A stretch of DNA of 64,000 nucleotides from Halopseudomonas sabulinigri (GTDB taxonomy: Bacteria > Pseudomonadota > Gammaproteobacteria > Pseudomonadales > Pseudomonadaceae), in NCBI RefSeq assembly GCF_900105255.1, contig NZ_LT629763.1, forward strand, positions 2,356,001 through 2,420,000, read 5' to 3'. This document shows, one piece after another, positions 1-7,636 of this stretch. A program made the position numbers and the translations under genes. The notes beneath the pieces are model-generated. The model was not told the DNA's origin and ran no database searches. It was given only the letters and a program-made list of their open reading frames with translations. Position 1 is the first letter of the stretch. Each line of letters starts with the position of its first letter.

Positions 1-159
1 ACCCACGTCGAACAACACCCGACCCTGTTTGGTTTCGATCAGGAAGGCCAGAATCGGCGCCTCGATCTGCACCCCGTGGCCACGGCCACGGGTCGAGATC
101 GACTTGTCGTAGTGATGGGTGGCGGTCAACAACGGCCAGAGCTTCTGCACCTGGGTCAT
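1..159 (-). CDS. Metallo-beta-lactamase-fold lactonase, N-terminal fragment
   Basis: The first 53 residues of a protein that continues beyond the left edge. The stretch APILAFLIETKQGRVLFDVG matches the N-terminal strand of N-acyl-homoserine-lactonase-type metallo-beta-lactamase proteins, just before the HxHxDH zinc site, which lies outside the window. Its ATG overlaps the stop of the isochorismatase-type gene (ATGA), so it is translationally coupled and belongs to the riboswitch operon. In this context the substrate could be a lactone or cyclic amide rather than a quorum signal; that is inference. Confidence 0.65.
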   Translation of the reverse strand, partial: MTQVQKLWPLLTATHHYDKSISTRGRGHGVQIEAPILAFLIETKQGRVLFDVG

Positions 160-803
160 GCTGCCTCCCGCAGGGCGCTGAGCAGCGCCGCACTGTCACA
201 GACCTCGCCGAAGATGCCGCCCTCGACGCCAATCATCGCCAGCGCTGCGGCGTGCAACTCGGGGTGCGCGGAGGCGCAGGCATCGCTCACGGTCAGGCAA
301 TTGAAGCCGCGGTCAATGGCGCTGCGCAGGGTCGAGCTGACGCAGACTTCGGTGGTCACCCCGGTGATGATCAGCGTGTCGATCCCGCGGCTGCGCAGGA
401 TCAGTTCCAGATCAGTGGCGGCAAAGGCGCAGTAGCCTGGTTTATCGATCACCGGTTCACCCGCCTGCGGCTGCAGCTCGTCGATCAAGTCATGGCCGTA
501 TTCACCACGTACCAGCAACCGGCCCAGCGGGCCAGAGGCACCAATCGGCGCGCCGCTGCGTTCGGCGCGGATACGCTTCCAATCCGCCAGGTCAGACAGA
601 TCCGTGCGGTGCCCCTCGCGGGTATGCACCACCAGCATGCCCGCTGTCCGAGCCGCTGCCAGCAACCGCTGCTGGGCCGGAATCGGCGCGCGCAGACAGG
701 CGATATCCAGCCCGGCCTGGTCGGCATAGCCGCCGGGGGCGCAGAAGTCGCGCTGCATGTCGATCAGCAGCAACGCGGTGCGTGAGGGCTCCAGCGCCAG
801 CAT
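156..803 (-). CDS. Isochorismatase-family cysteine hydrolase
   Basis: 215 residues, full length for the family. The catalytic triad is visible: Asp15 in LLLIDMQRDF, Lys in VIDKPGYCAF (about residue 120) and the nucleophile Cys in TGVTTEVCVSST (about 153). This superfamily includes N-carbamoylsarcosine amidase, biuret hydrolase and ureidoacrylate amidohydrolase, enzymes that hydrolyse urea-like or carbamoyl C-N bonds. That fits a nitrogen-salvage role after the creatininase-type enzyme encoded just upstream. GGAGG lies 6 nt before the ATG and only 1 nt separates it from the creatininase gene. The exact substrate cannot be read from sequence. Confidence 0.85.
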   Translation of the reverse strand: MLALEPSRTALLLIDMQRDFCAPGGYADQAGLDIACLRAPIPAQQRLLAAARTAGMLVVHTREGHRTDLSDLADWKRIRAERSGAPIGASGPLGRLLVRGEYGHDLIDELQPQAGEPVIDKPGYCAFAATDLELILRSRGIDTLIITGVTTEVCVSSTLRSAIDRGFNCLTVSDACASAHPELHAAALAMIGVEGGIFGEVCDSAALLSALREAA

Positions 804-804
804 C

Positions 805-1575
805 TCAGGCCTCCAGTTTGAATTCGTGACGCACGGCGGCGGTGATGCCGGTGACGATGTCGTCGGCCATGCGCGCGCCCTTCTCGGCGGTCGAACCCAG
901 CGCCGACGACAGCACCCCGGATGGCGGCACCCACTCGGTGCGGGTCGGGTACATGTCGTAGGGCGGAAAGTCGGCGGGCGGGTCGCTCGGGATCTTGTCG
1001 AGGCTGACCAGATGCGGCAGGTAGTGCAGCATCAGCGAGGTTTCGATCACCGCGGCATGCTCCAGCGCAAAACCGGGGAAGCCGTCGGGGAAGATGTCGT
1101 CCAGGGTATCTTTGCGGCAGAAGTCCCAGTGCTCAAGACGCATGACTTCCAGCTCGCAGCCGGGCCCGAGTTCGCGCAGCGCCAGTTGAATACCCTCGGT
1201 GACAAACCAGGTGTTCTCGTAGTGACCCAGCACCAGTACCAGACGCTTGACGCCATGGCGGGCAAACTCGCGCACCGCATCCTGTACCAGCGCGATCAGG
1301 GTGGCGCCGTCGAGGCTGGTGGTGCCGCAGAAATGCTGGCCGCCGCCACACTTGGGCTGCGACTTGTAGCCGTAGGCCAGCGCCGGGGCAACGATGCCAT
1401 CGATCTGCGCGGCCACATCGGCACTCAATGCGGTCGACAGCAGTGCATCGGTACCCAGCGGCAGATGCGGGCCATGCTGTTCGGTCGCGCCACAGGGCAG
1501 GAGTACCACCGCACCCTGCTCGACCCGTTGCTGGTATTCGACCCAGCTGATCTGATCCATATAGACACGTGCCAT
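805..1575 (-). CDS. Creatininase-family amidohydrolase
   Basis: 256 residues, close to the roughly 260 of Pseudomonas creatininase. Metal ligands seen: Glu32 and His34 in GATEQHG, Asp43, His118 and Glu120 in GHYENTW. The stretch YGYKSQPKCGGGQHF and the following GTTSLDGATL resemble true creatininase (creatinine to creatine) more than the mycofactocin-type MftE members. His173 of the LEHAAVIETS segment is present, but position 169 is Phe where, from memory, Pseudomonas creatininase has the flap Trp174. The ring-opened product of creatinine carries a guanidine group, which fits the guanidine riboswitch upstream. TGATG coupling to the permease gene. Confidence 0.85.
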   Translation of the reverse strand: MARVYMDQISWVEYQQRVEQGAVVLLPCGATEQHGPHLPLGTDALLSTALSADVAAQIDGIVAPALAYGYKSQPKCGGGQHFCGTTSLDGATLIALVQDAVREFARHGVKRLVLVLGHYENTWFVTEGIQLALRELGPGCELEVMRLEHWDFCRKDTLDDIFPDGFPGFALEHAAVIETSLMLHYLPHLVSLDKIPSDPPADFPPYDMYPTRTEWVPPSGVLSSALGSTAEKGARMADDIVTGITAAVRHEFKLEA

Positions 1576-2456
1576 CAGGGCATACTCCTCGTCAGTTGCT
1601 TGGGCGCGCGCTCCGGCCAGCCGGCCATCACCGCCGCCAGGGTGACCATGCCGGCACCCAGCCAGGTGCGCGGGGCGAGCGCTTCATCGTTAAACCAGGC
1701 CACCGACAGCACGGCAGCAATCAATTCGAATACCACCAGCACGGCGGCGCGGCTGGCTTCCAGGTGGGTCACGCCGTATTGCGCGCCCAGCGTCGCGAGA
1801 AGCAGCCAAGCCACCGCGAACAGCGCGATCCACAACCAGGTCGACGGCGCCAGCGTGGGTACGCCCTGCGCCAACAGCAGGCAGGCGGCGCCGGCGAACA
1901 GGCTGCTGCCGACAAAAGCGGCGACCGTCTTGCTCAGCATCGGCACCCGATCCGCCGCGCGGGTCGCCAGGTTGTTCAACGCAAAACCCAGCCCCGCGCT
2001 CAGCGCCAGCCAGTCTATTGCGGTCAGGCTGGCGAAGGTCTGCGCATTGACGCCCAGCGTCAGGCCGATGCCGGCCAGGGCCAGCAGCAGTGCTGCCAAG
2101 CGCAGCGCGGTCAGCCGCTCGCGCAGCAGCAACCAGCCACCGAGGACACCCCACACCGGCGCCAGATAAAACAGCAGCATCACCCGCACCAGATCCTCGC
2201 CCAGCGACAGTGATGACAACAAAGCCGCATTCGCCCAGCCGCCGAAAAGCACTATGCCCAACACACCCCAGCGCTGTTGCCACCAGGCGGCGCGCTGCCA
2301 GTACAGCAGCGGCAGGGCAAAGAGTGCGATCAGGCCGTAACTCACCAGCACCATGGGCATGCCGCTGATGCCCTGCGCGGCAAACGCCTGCAGCGGCAAC
2401 CAGCTGGTGCCCCAGAGAATGGTCGCCAGGATCAGCACCCATTCCGGTCGCAGCAT
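1575..2456 (-). CDS. DMT-superfamily (EamA) permease
   Basis: 293 residues from the ATG that overlaps the stop of the preceding SDR gene (TGATG); a longer reading adds a non-hydrophobic leader and is rejected. About ten hydrophobic segments in two EamA-like halves, starting with MLRPEWVLILATILWGTSWL and with a conserved Pro/Gly-rich turn (FYLAPVWGVLGGWLL) in each half. Members export or import small metabolites and amines. Lying between the SDRs and the creatininase gene, it probably moves the substrate or a by-product of the operon across the inner membrane. Specificity unknown. Confidence 0.8.
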   Translation of the reverse strand: MLRPEWVLILATILWGTSWLPLQAFAAQGISGMPMVLVSYGLIALFALPLLYWQRAAWWQQRWGVLGIVLFGGWANAALLSSLSLGEDLVRVMLLFYLAPVWGVLGGWLLLRERLTALRLAALLLALAGIGLTLGVNAQTFASLTAIDWLALSAGLGFALNNLATRAADRVPMLSKTVAAFVGSSLFAGAACLLLAQGVPTLAPSTWLWIALFAVAWLLLATLGAQYGVTHLEASRAAVLVVFELIAAVLSVAWFNDEALAPRTWLGAGMVTLAAVMAGWPERAPKQLTRSMP

Positions 2457-3211
2457 CAGCCACCCATCCAGGCGCCGCCGTTGGCACCAAGCATCTGGCC
2501 GGTGAAGAAACTCGCTGCCGGCGACAGCAGAAAACACACCGCGGCGGCGATTTCCTCGGGGCGCCCCAGACGCCCGGCGGGAATCGCCAGCTCCTTGGCA
2601 ATCCATTCTTCGCTCATGTGCTCCAGCGACACCATGGCGGTATCCACCGGCCCCGGCGCCACGCCGTTGACCCTAATGTGCGGGGCGAACTCGCGCGCCA
2701 GCGACTTGGTCATGCCGATCACGCCGGCCTTGGCGGTGCAGTAGGCGACGTAGTTCTCGCGGCCCAGCTGGCCCAGTTCCGAGGCGATATTGACGATGGC
2801 GCCGCGACCAGCCCCGCTCATGCTTTCCAGCGCGTATCGGCAACAGCGATAAACGCCATCCAGATCGACCGCCATGATCCGCCGCCAATCCTCTTCCGAG
2901 GTGTCCAGAAAGCTCTGTTCCTGGATGATGCCGGCGTTGTTGACCAGCCCGTCCAGCGGCCCGGTGGCGGTGATGCAAGCGAACATTTCAGCCACCGCAT
3001 CGGGGTCGCTCACGTCAGCTTCGATTGCCGTGGCGCGGCCCCCGGCAGCGCCGATCTGATCGACCAGCGCGGCGCTGGCATCCGCCTGCCCCAGATGGTT
3101 GATCCAAACTTCGGCGCCCTGCTCGGCCAGCATCAGCGCGCAGGCACGACCGATGCCGGTCGCGGCGCCAGTGGCCAGCACGCGCTGACCCTCGAGTGCA
3201 AATTTCATCAT
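2456..3211 (-). CDS. Short-chain dehydrogenase/reductase (FabG-like)
   Basis: 251 residues, classical SDR. Visible: the dinucleotide motif TGAATGIGRA near residue 15, NNAG near 91, and the YxxxK pair in NYVAYCTAK, with GPVDTAM after it. Closest in feel to 3-oxoacyl-ACP-reductase-like catabolic SDRs, which oxidise secondary alcohols. Overlaps both neighbours by one base (TGATG), so it is made with them. The likely role is oxidation of an alcohol produced by the desaturase-type oxygenase; this is inferred only from order. Confidence 0.8.
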   Translation of the reverse strand: MMKFALEGQRVLATGAATGIGRACALMLAEQGAEVWINHLGQADASAALVDQIGAAGGRATAIEADVSDPDAVAEMFACITATGPLDGLVNNAGIIQEQSFLDTSEEDWRRIMAVDLDGVYRCCRYALESMSGAGRGAIVNIASELGQLGRENYVAYCTAKAGVIGMTKSLAREFAPHIRVNGVAPGPVDTAMVSLEHMSEEWIAKELAIPAGRLGRPEEIAAAVCFLLSPAASFFTGQMLGANGGAWMGG

Positions 3212-4002
3212 CAGTGCATTACCTCACCGCGGCTGACCACCAGTGCCTGGCCGGTCATCGCGGCAGCGGCGGGCGAGCCGAGAAACAGAAAAGTGCCAGC
3301 CAGGTCCGCCGGTGTGAGCAGCTCAGGGATCGCCTGGGCAGAGAGAATGTGCTGCAGCTCAGCCTGCTTGCTGCGGCCATTGTCCGCCGCGATGCTACGC
3401 AGCGAAGCCATTGCCGCATCGGTAGCAATCCAGCCGGGGCACACGGCATTCACCCGAATGCGTTGGGCGCCCAGCTCCCAGGCCAATGAACGGGTCAGGC
3501 CGATCACCGCATGCTTGCTGGCTACGTACGCGGAGAATCCCGCCACCGCACTCAGTCCCCAGATAGACGACTGGTTGATCACGCTGCTGCCCTCACCGAG
3601 CAGTGGCAGCAAGGCCCGCGTCAGGCGCCACATCGACACCACGTTGTTGTCCAGCTGCACTTGCCAGCGGCGGTTGGCGTCAGCGCTGTCGTCCAGTAAC
3701 GGCGTGGGCTGCTCCATACCGGCGTTGTTGATCAGTACCTGCACCTGGGCACAGCGACCAGCCAATACCTGCGCGTACTCGCTGACGGCAGCATCATCGT
3801 TCAGATCGATCGCGGTACCTTGTACTTCAGTCGTCGTACTCAGTGCCTCGACGACCGCGGCGAGTGTTATACCGTTGCGATCCAGCAACTCCAGTTGCGC
3901 GCCCTGGGCGGCAAAGGCCTCGGCCAAGGCACGACCGATGCCGCTGGCAGCGCCGCTTATGACGACCGTGCAACCGTGATAATCGAGGGTCTGCATGCTC
4001 AT
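3211..4002 (-). CDS. Short-chain dehydrogenase/reductase, second copy
   Basis: 263 residues. Classical SDR signature: SGAASGIGRAL near residue 16, NNAG near 92, Ser in INQSSIWG and the catalytic YVASK pair in FSAYVASKHAVIG. It differs greatly from the neighbouring SDR, so it is not a recent duplicate and probably handles another step. It overlaps the desaturase-type gene by 4 nt (ATGA). Two SDRs next to one oxygenase suggest stepwise oxidation of a hydroxylated intermediate. Confidence 0.8.
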   Translation of the reverse strand: MSMQTLDYHGCTVVISGAASGIGRALAEAFAAQGAQLELLDRNGITLAAVVEALSTTTEVQGTAIDLNDDAAVSEYAQVLAGRCAQVQVLINNAGMEQPTPLLDDSADANRRWQVQLDNNVVSMWRLTRALLPLLGEGSSVINQSSIWGLSAVAGFSAYVASKHAVIGLTRSLAWELGAQRIRVNAVCPGWIATDAAMASLRSIAADNGRSKQAELQHILSAQAIPELLTPADLAGTFLFLGSPAAAAMTGQALVVSRGEVMH

Positions 4003-5048
4003 ACCGCCGTCAGGAAAGACACGCCCACCGCACCGTAGAAATTCTCGGCACGCTTGGGACCATCAACAAACTCGCCGTAGTCGTCGCTCAGCACCCGGCG
4101 CATGCGATGGCGATGGAAGCTGCTGAGCAGCTCGCTCATGGGCACTACCTGACGGTAGGCGTCGCCGTACAGCTCGGTGTGCATCTTTGGCAGGCGATAC
4201 CAGGGCGCCACCGGTTTCTCGTGGTGCGCGTTGTGGTAAGAGAAATTCAGCAACAGCAGGTTCAGCGCCGGCCAGCGCAGCGACACCACGTTGCTGAAGG
4301 TATTGGTTTGCTCGTAAGCGCGGTCGCGCAGCTTGTCGGCCGGGATCTTGCCGTCGTCTTCCAGCACCGCGAAGGCGTCGTAGGTGTGTTGGTAGGCATC
4401 GGCGAAGCGCAGCACCGTGACCATGATCAGCCAGGCAACGCAGTACAGCACCAGTGCGCTGAACGAAAGCCAGCCGAGTACGGCAAACAGCGCCGCGCGA
4501 ATCAGCAGTACCGTCAGCACCTTGCCGCGACGGGCACGGTGCTTCTCGCTCCGACTGATGAAGGGCAGCAACACTACGTAAAAATGCATGATCAGCTCGA
4601 CCGCTGGGATGTAGGCCCATTCCAGTGCCAGTACCAGCTTGCGCACCCAGGCGGGCAGGCTGTTGAGGAATGCCTTGTTGTCAAAGGTGATAACGTCCGC
4701 ACGGTCTACATGGTGGCGCATGTGTTTGCGCCGCAGGTCCTGGAAGTCGGCGTAACAGCCGCCTGTCATCCAGCTGAAAATCTCGCCCGCCCGCGCGTTG
4801 TGCGCCGGCTTGCTGAAAATGGTGCCATGGGCAAATTCGTGAACCAGGTAAGCGCCGATAATCATCGTGTGCGCCACCAGCAACAGGCCCGCCAGCTTGG
4901 CAGCCCAGTGTGGTGTCAGCAGCAAGGCGATGCCGGTAGCGTAACCGCCCAGGCTGTAGGCCATCGCCAGGGTGTTCCACACCCGGCCATCGGCATAGCG
5001 GTACAACGGCTTGGATGCGGGCTTGGATTTGGTTTGGGATGCGGACAT
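3999..5048 (-). CDS. Membrane fatty-acid-desaturase-family diiron enzyme
   Basis: 349 residues from the ATG preceded by GGGAGGAAGC; a longer frame to 5090 lacks a ribosome site. All three histidine boxes are intact: HEFAH at 70-74, HMRHH at 109-113 and HNAHH at 272-276, which bind the diiron centre. Hydrophobic pairs lie at about 27-75 and 140-215. Members desaturate or hydroxylate alkyl chains using oxygen. The gene sits second in a guanidine-I riboswitch operon, straight after the binding protein, so it may act on an N-alkylated or lipid-like guanidine rather than on membrane lipids. Substrate unproven. Confidence 0.82.
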   Translation of the reverse strand: MSASQTKSKPASKPLYRYADGRVWNTLAMAYSLGGYATGIALLLTPHWAAKLAGLLLVAHTMIIGAYLVHEFAHGTIFSKPAHNARAGEIFSWMTGGCYADFQDLRRKHMRHHVDRADVITFDNKAFLNSLPAWVRKLVLALEWAYIPAVELIMHFYVVLLPFISRSEKHRARRGKVLTVLLIRAALFAVLGWLSFSALVLYCVAWLIMVTVLRFADAYQHTYDAFAVLEDDGKIPADKLRDRAYEQTNTFSNVVSLRWPALNLLLLNFSYHNAHHEKPVAPWYRLPKMHTELYGDAYRQVVPMSELLSSFHRHRMRRVLSDDYGEFVDGPKRAENFYGAVGVSFLTAV

Positions 5049-5102
5049 GCTTCCTCCCGGAATACAGTGCATTGGGCAGGCGCTCGGCACCTGCCCGGTT
5101 GA

Positions 5103-6110
5103 TTACTCGGTCAAAGCCTGTACGAAGCTGGCATCAAAGGTGTCGGCAAAGTCCGGTACCGCCGGGATCTGCTTGTTCTTCACCAGCAGGTCGGCAATCA
5201 CCGCGCCGCTACCATAGAAGGAGGTGGTCTCTGCCGACTCGATGAAGTTCTTGCTCATCTCGTCCAGCGGGATGTTGTAGACGCCTTCCATCTGCTCCAT
5301 GGCTTCGGCACCGCTGACACCCAGCACCTTGCCGATGATCTCCGCCGACTCGTCAGGGTGGGCCTGCATGTACTCCAGGCCGGCCTGATAGCCCTTGATC
5401 ATCGCGCTGATGGCGTCGGGCTCGGCCTTGATCATTTTTTCATCAAAGGCCAGCACGTCGGTGATCAGACCCGGTGCATCCTTGGAGGAATAGACCACGT
5501 GGAATTTGTCGCCGCCGGCCATGCCGAGAATCTGCGAAACGTTGGGCTCATAGGTCACACCAACCGGCAGGCTGCCGGACGCCATGGCGCTGGGAATGCC
5601 CTCCGGCGTCATGTTGACTGCCTGGATGTCCTTCTCGGTCATGTCATTGACCTGCAGCGCGTAAGCGAGCAGGAAGTCGGACGGTGACAGCGGGTTGTAG
5701 CCCACCTGCTTGCCTTTGAAATCGGCAACCGTGGCGATGGACTTGTCCGCAACAATGGCATCACCGCCGTTGGAAAAGTCGATCGGCATAACCACGCGGT
5801 GCTTCAGCCCCTTGGCGACCGAGCCGACCACTTGGTCGTAGGTCAGCATGGCGCCGTCAACCGCACCGCCAGCCATGGCCGAGGGCAGCAACGCCGGGTC
5901 GTTGAAGAATTGCAGTTCGACGTCGAGACCAAACTGGTCGTAGAGATCAAGTTTGTCTGCCACATAGAAGGGACCGTAACCGGCCCAGACCACAGTGCCT
6001 ATGGTCATGGAGTCGGCCGCTTGCGCAGCAACAGGAGACAGCACGGCAGCGGCAGCCAGACTGGCGCCAGCCAGGGTCTTGCGGAGAAAGCTGAAACGTG
6101 GGGCGGTCAT
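5103..6110 (-). CDS. ABC transporter periplasmic binding protein (TauA/SsuA/NMT1-like)
   Basis: 335 residues from the ATG with AGGAG about 9 nt upstream. The signal peptide (KTLAGASLAAAAVLSPVAAQA) ends near residue 32. The mature part begins MTIGTVVWAGYGPFYVADK, typical of the nitrate/sulfonate/taurine-type binding proteins, followed by the ALLPSAMAGGAVDGAM loop. Binding proteins of this type are recurrent partners of guanidine-I riboswitches. It is the first gene of the operon; no permease or ATPase gene is adjacent, so these must lie beyond the left edge or elsewhere. Ligand probably a guanidine-like cation, by context. Confidence 0.85.
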   Translation of the reverse strand: MTAPRFSFLRKTLAGASLAAAAVLSPVAAQAADSMTIGTVVWAGYGPFYVADKLDLYDQFGLDVELQFFNDPALLPSAMAGGAVDGAMLTYDQVVGSVAKGLKHRVVMPIDFSNGGDAIVADKSIATVADFKGKQVGYNPLSPSDFLLAYALQVNDMTEKDIQAVNMTPEGIPSAMASGSLPVGVTYEPNVSQILGMAGGDKFHVVYSSKDAPGLITDVLAFDEKMIKAEPDAISAMIKGYQAGLEYMQAHPDESAEIIGKVLGVSGAEAMEQMEGVYNIPLDEMSKNFIESAETTSFYGSGAVIADLLVKNKQIPAVPDFADTFDASFVQALTE

Positions 6111-6131
6111 GGGTACAACTCCTACACAGTG

Positions 6132-6190
6132 AAAAAAAGGCACGGGGCGACGTCGTCATGACGATCTCCCGGGCTTTTATCCCGCCGTGT
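6132..6190 (-). terminator. Riboswitch expression-platform terminator
   Basis: On the minus strand CACGG plus GG near 6180-6190 can pair with CCCCGTG near 6140-6147 (about 7 bp with one bulge), followed by seven T residues at 6132-6138. The 5' arm is also part of the aptamer core, so ligand binding would compete with the terminator. The arrangement predicts an ON switch by antitermination, as is usual for guanidine-I riboswitches. Confidence 0.65.
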
Positions 6191-6276
6191 AGCTCTCATT
6201 CCTTGAGAACCGGAAAACTCTCGGACCAGTCACCTGTAAAACAGGCCGGAACCCTAGTTCGCCTAAGTACTACTCC
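6160..6276 (-). promoter_or_regulatory. Guanidine-I (ykkC) riboswitch aptamer
   Basis: The minus strand contains in order the conserved blocks CTAGGGTTCCG (about 6247-6257), GACTGGTCCGAGAG (about 6217-6230), CTACACGGCGGG and then GGGATAAAAGCCCGGGAGA (about 6165-6183). These are the hallmarks of the ykkC/guanidine-I aptamer, and a short P1 (GTAG with CTAC at 6189-6192) closes it. It lies 50-160 nt before the binding-protein start, followed by a terminator. The ppGpp and PRPP subtypes share part of this core. The GAGAG block and the downstream gene content favour guanidine. Confidence 0.85.
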
Positions 6277-6291
6277 AATGTGTGATGCGTC

Positions 6292-6311
6292 ATGAGTCAG
6301 TGACGACTCAT
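6292..6311. promoter_or_regulatory. Perfect dyad, possible operator upstream of the riboswitch
   Basis: ATGAGTC, six bases, GACTCAT: a perfect 7-bp inverted repeat just upstream of the aptamer on the operon strand, where the promoter should be. It could bind a dimeric regulator, giving control of initiation in addition to the riboswitch. No regulator gene is adjacent. Confidence 0.35.
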
Positions 6312-6483
6312 CCCGTTTCACAGGTAATCAATGCATTCTTGGTGCCAGCACGCCAAAAACACTAAAAAGGCATTTTATTTCAGGGCGTTAGAGAAAAAAG
6401 ACGCAACCTGGAAGCAGACCATGGGTGGGGCAAAACGCAATTGCGTGCCCAACCACGGAGCCAGTCACACCATTGCGGTGCGC

Positions 6484-6903
6484 TTACTCGCCCTGCAGAG
6501 TGGCCAGCAGATGGCGACCGCCGGCATGCACACGGTGCTCGCCCAGATAGATGCCCTGCCAGGTGCCCATGGCCAGGCGACCGTCGCTCACCGGGATGCT
6601 CAACTGCACACCCAGCAGGCTCGACTTGATATGCGCGGTCATGTCGTCCGGACCTTCATAGGTGTGTTTGAAGTAAGGGGTGTCATCCGCGACCGCACGC
6701 CGGAAAAAAGCCTCAAAGTCTTCACGCACCAGCGGATCAGCGTTCTCGTTCACCGTCAGCGAGGCAGAGGTGTGCTGCAGCCACAGATGCAACAACCCCA
6801 CCCGCACCGAGCCGAGTTCGGGCAGCGCTGCGAGTATTTCCTGATCAATCAGATGAAACCCGCGCGAGCGCGCCTTAAGGTTGATGCGTTTTTGTAGCCA
6901 CAT
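6484..6903 (-). CDS. YjbQ family protein (UPF0047)
   Basis: 139 residues, full length. The family signature [16 protein letters not shown] is intact, as are the ending [12 protein letters not shown] and the His residues that line the pocket of these trimeric proteins. Some members have thiamine-phosphate-synthase-like side activity, but the physiological role is unsettled. It is not behind the guanidine riboswitch. GGGGAGTGAGAGG precedes the start. A self-complementary ACGCAATTGCGT followed by TTTT on the minus strand near 6430-6445 could terminate it. Confidence 0.9.
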   Translation of the reverse strand: MWLQKRINLKARSRGFHLIDQEILAALPELGSVRVGLLHLWLQHTSASLTVNENADPLVREDFEAFFRRAVADDTPYFKHTYEGPDDMTAHIKSSLLGVQLSIPVSDGRLAMGTWQGIYLGEHRVHAGGRHLLATLQGE

Positions 6904-6924
6904 ACTGGCCTCTCACTCCCCTTT

Positions 6925-7386
6925 TTACATTTCCTGCGCGCGCTGCGCCTGCTCGGCCAGGCGCAGGGTTTCGTGCTGTTCCATGGCCAGCAAATCCTGC
7001 ATCAACTCGCGGCCGCCAGCCGTCTCCGCGCGGCCTTCGAGATAACGGTACAAGTCGAGCGCATCGTTGTGCAGATCGAATACCCGTGTGCAGATGGCGT
7101 CGTAGTCCAGGCCGGCAAAACTCACTTCCAAATCCAGCGTGCGCGTGCGCGGGTTATCGGTGAAATGGTCGTACACCCAACTATCGAGCACATTGATGTC
7201 GGCCTGCTGCTCAAAGCGCGCCACCATTTGCTGCATACAGCGCTCGTGATCCGCCAGGTATTGCAGCAACCAGCGCATGCGCTCCGTGGTTTCGCCCGAC
7301 ACCGCACCGGCCTCCATGCACTTGGCGAGCTGCCCGTGCATATGCTGCGTCCATTCAATCAACTCACGATAGGTTTCCGCTTTCAT
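6925..7386 (-). CDS. Small helical protein of unknown function
   Basis: 153 residues from the ATG that follows GGAGG; longer readings add unlikely residues. No signal peptide or membrane segment. Composition and spacing suggest a four-helix bundle: His/Glu-rich helices such as YLADHERCMQQM, VFDLHNDALDLYRYLEG and DLLAMEQHETLRLAEQ. The EQHE-type motif resembles ferritin-like or hemerythrin-like metal sites, but I cannot assign ligands. Pseudomonads carry similar short proteins of unknown function. It is 21 nt from yjbQ on the same strand, so the two may be cotranscribed. Confidence 0.75.
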   Translation of the reverse strand: MKAETYRELIEWTQHMHGQLAKCMEAGAVSGETTERMRWLLQYLADHERCMQQMVARFEQQADINVLDSWVYDHFTDNPRTRTLDLEVSFAGLDYDAICTRVFDLHNDALDLYRYLEGRAETAGGRELMQDLLAMEQHETLRLAEQAQRAQEM

Positions 7387-7636
7387 CAAGCCTCCTGCTG
7401 GTGCGCAAGCGTTGCGCCCTGATTGTTTACCTGATTTTTTGGCCCCAGCGTGGCAGGCAAGTTCAGTACGAGCTGTAACCTGGGGTTGCAGCCGGGCCAC
7501 CGACTGCCGCTGTCGGCGGTGCGCCGCGCATGACAGCCTGTTACACCAAAGGTAAACTACGCCGCCTGCGGCTGCAGCCGAAAATGCCGCCTCCCTGATA
7601 TTACCTCTGCCGGAGTCACCGGCCAGGACCCCCAGC

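Noticed and set aside
757..2169. Long plus-strand open frame opposite the creatininase and permease genes
   Set aside because: Composition of a GC-rich antisense shadow, no ribosome site, and it covers two well-recognised minus-strand genes.
5049..5090. Longer start for the desaturase-type gene
   Set aside because: The extra 14 residues have no ribosome site, while GGGAGGAAGC sits just before the ATG at 5048.
6160..6276. ppGpp or PRPP subtype of ykkC RNA
   Set aside because: The GAGAG block and a transport/creatininase operon fit guanidine better than amino acid or purine biosynthesis. A covariance search is needed to settle it.
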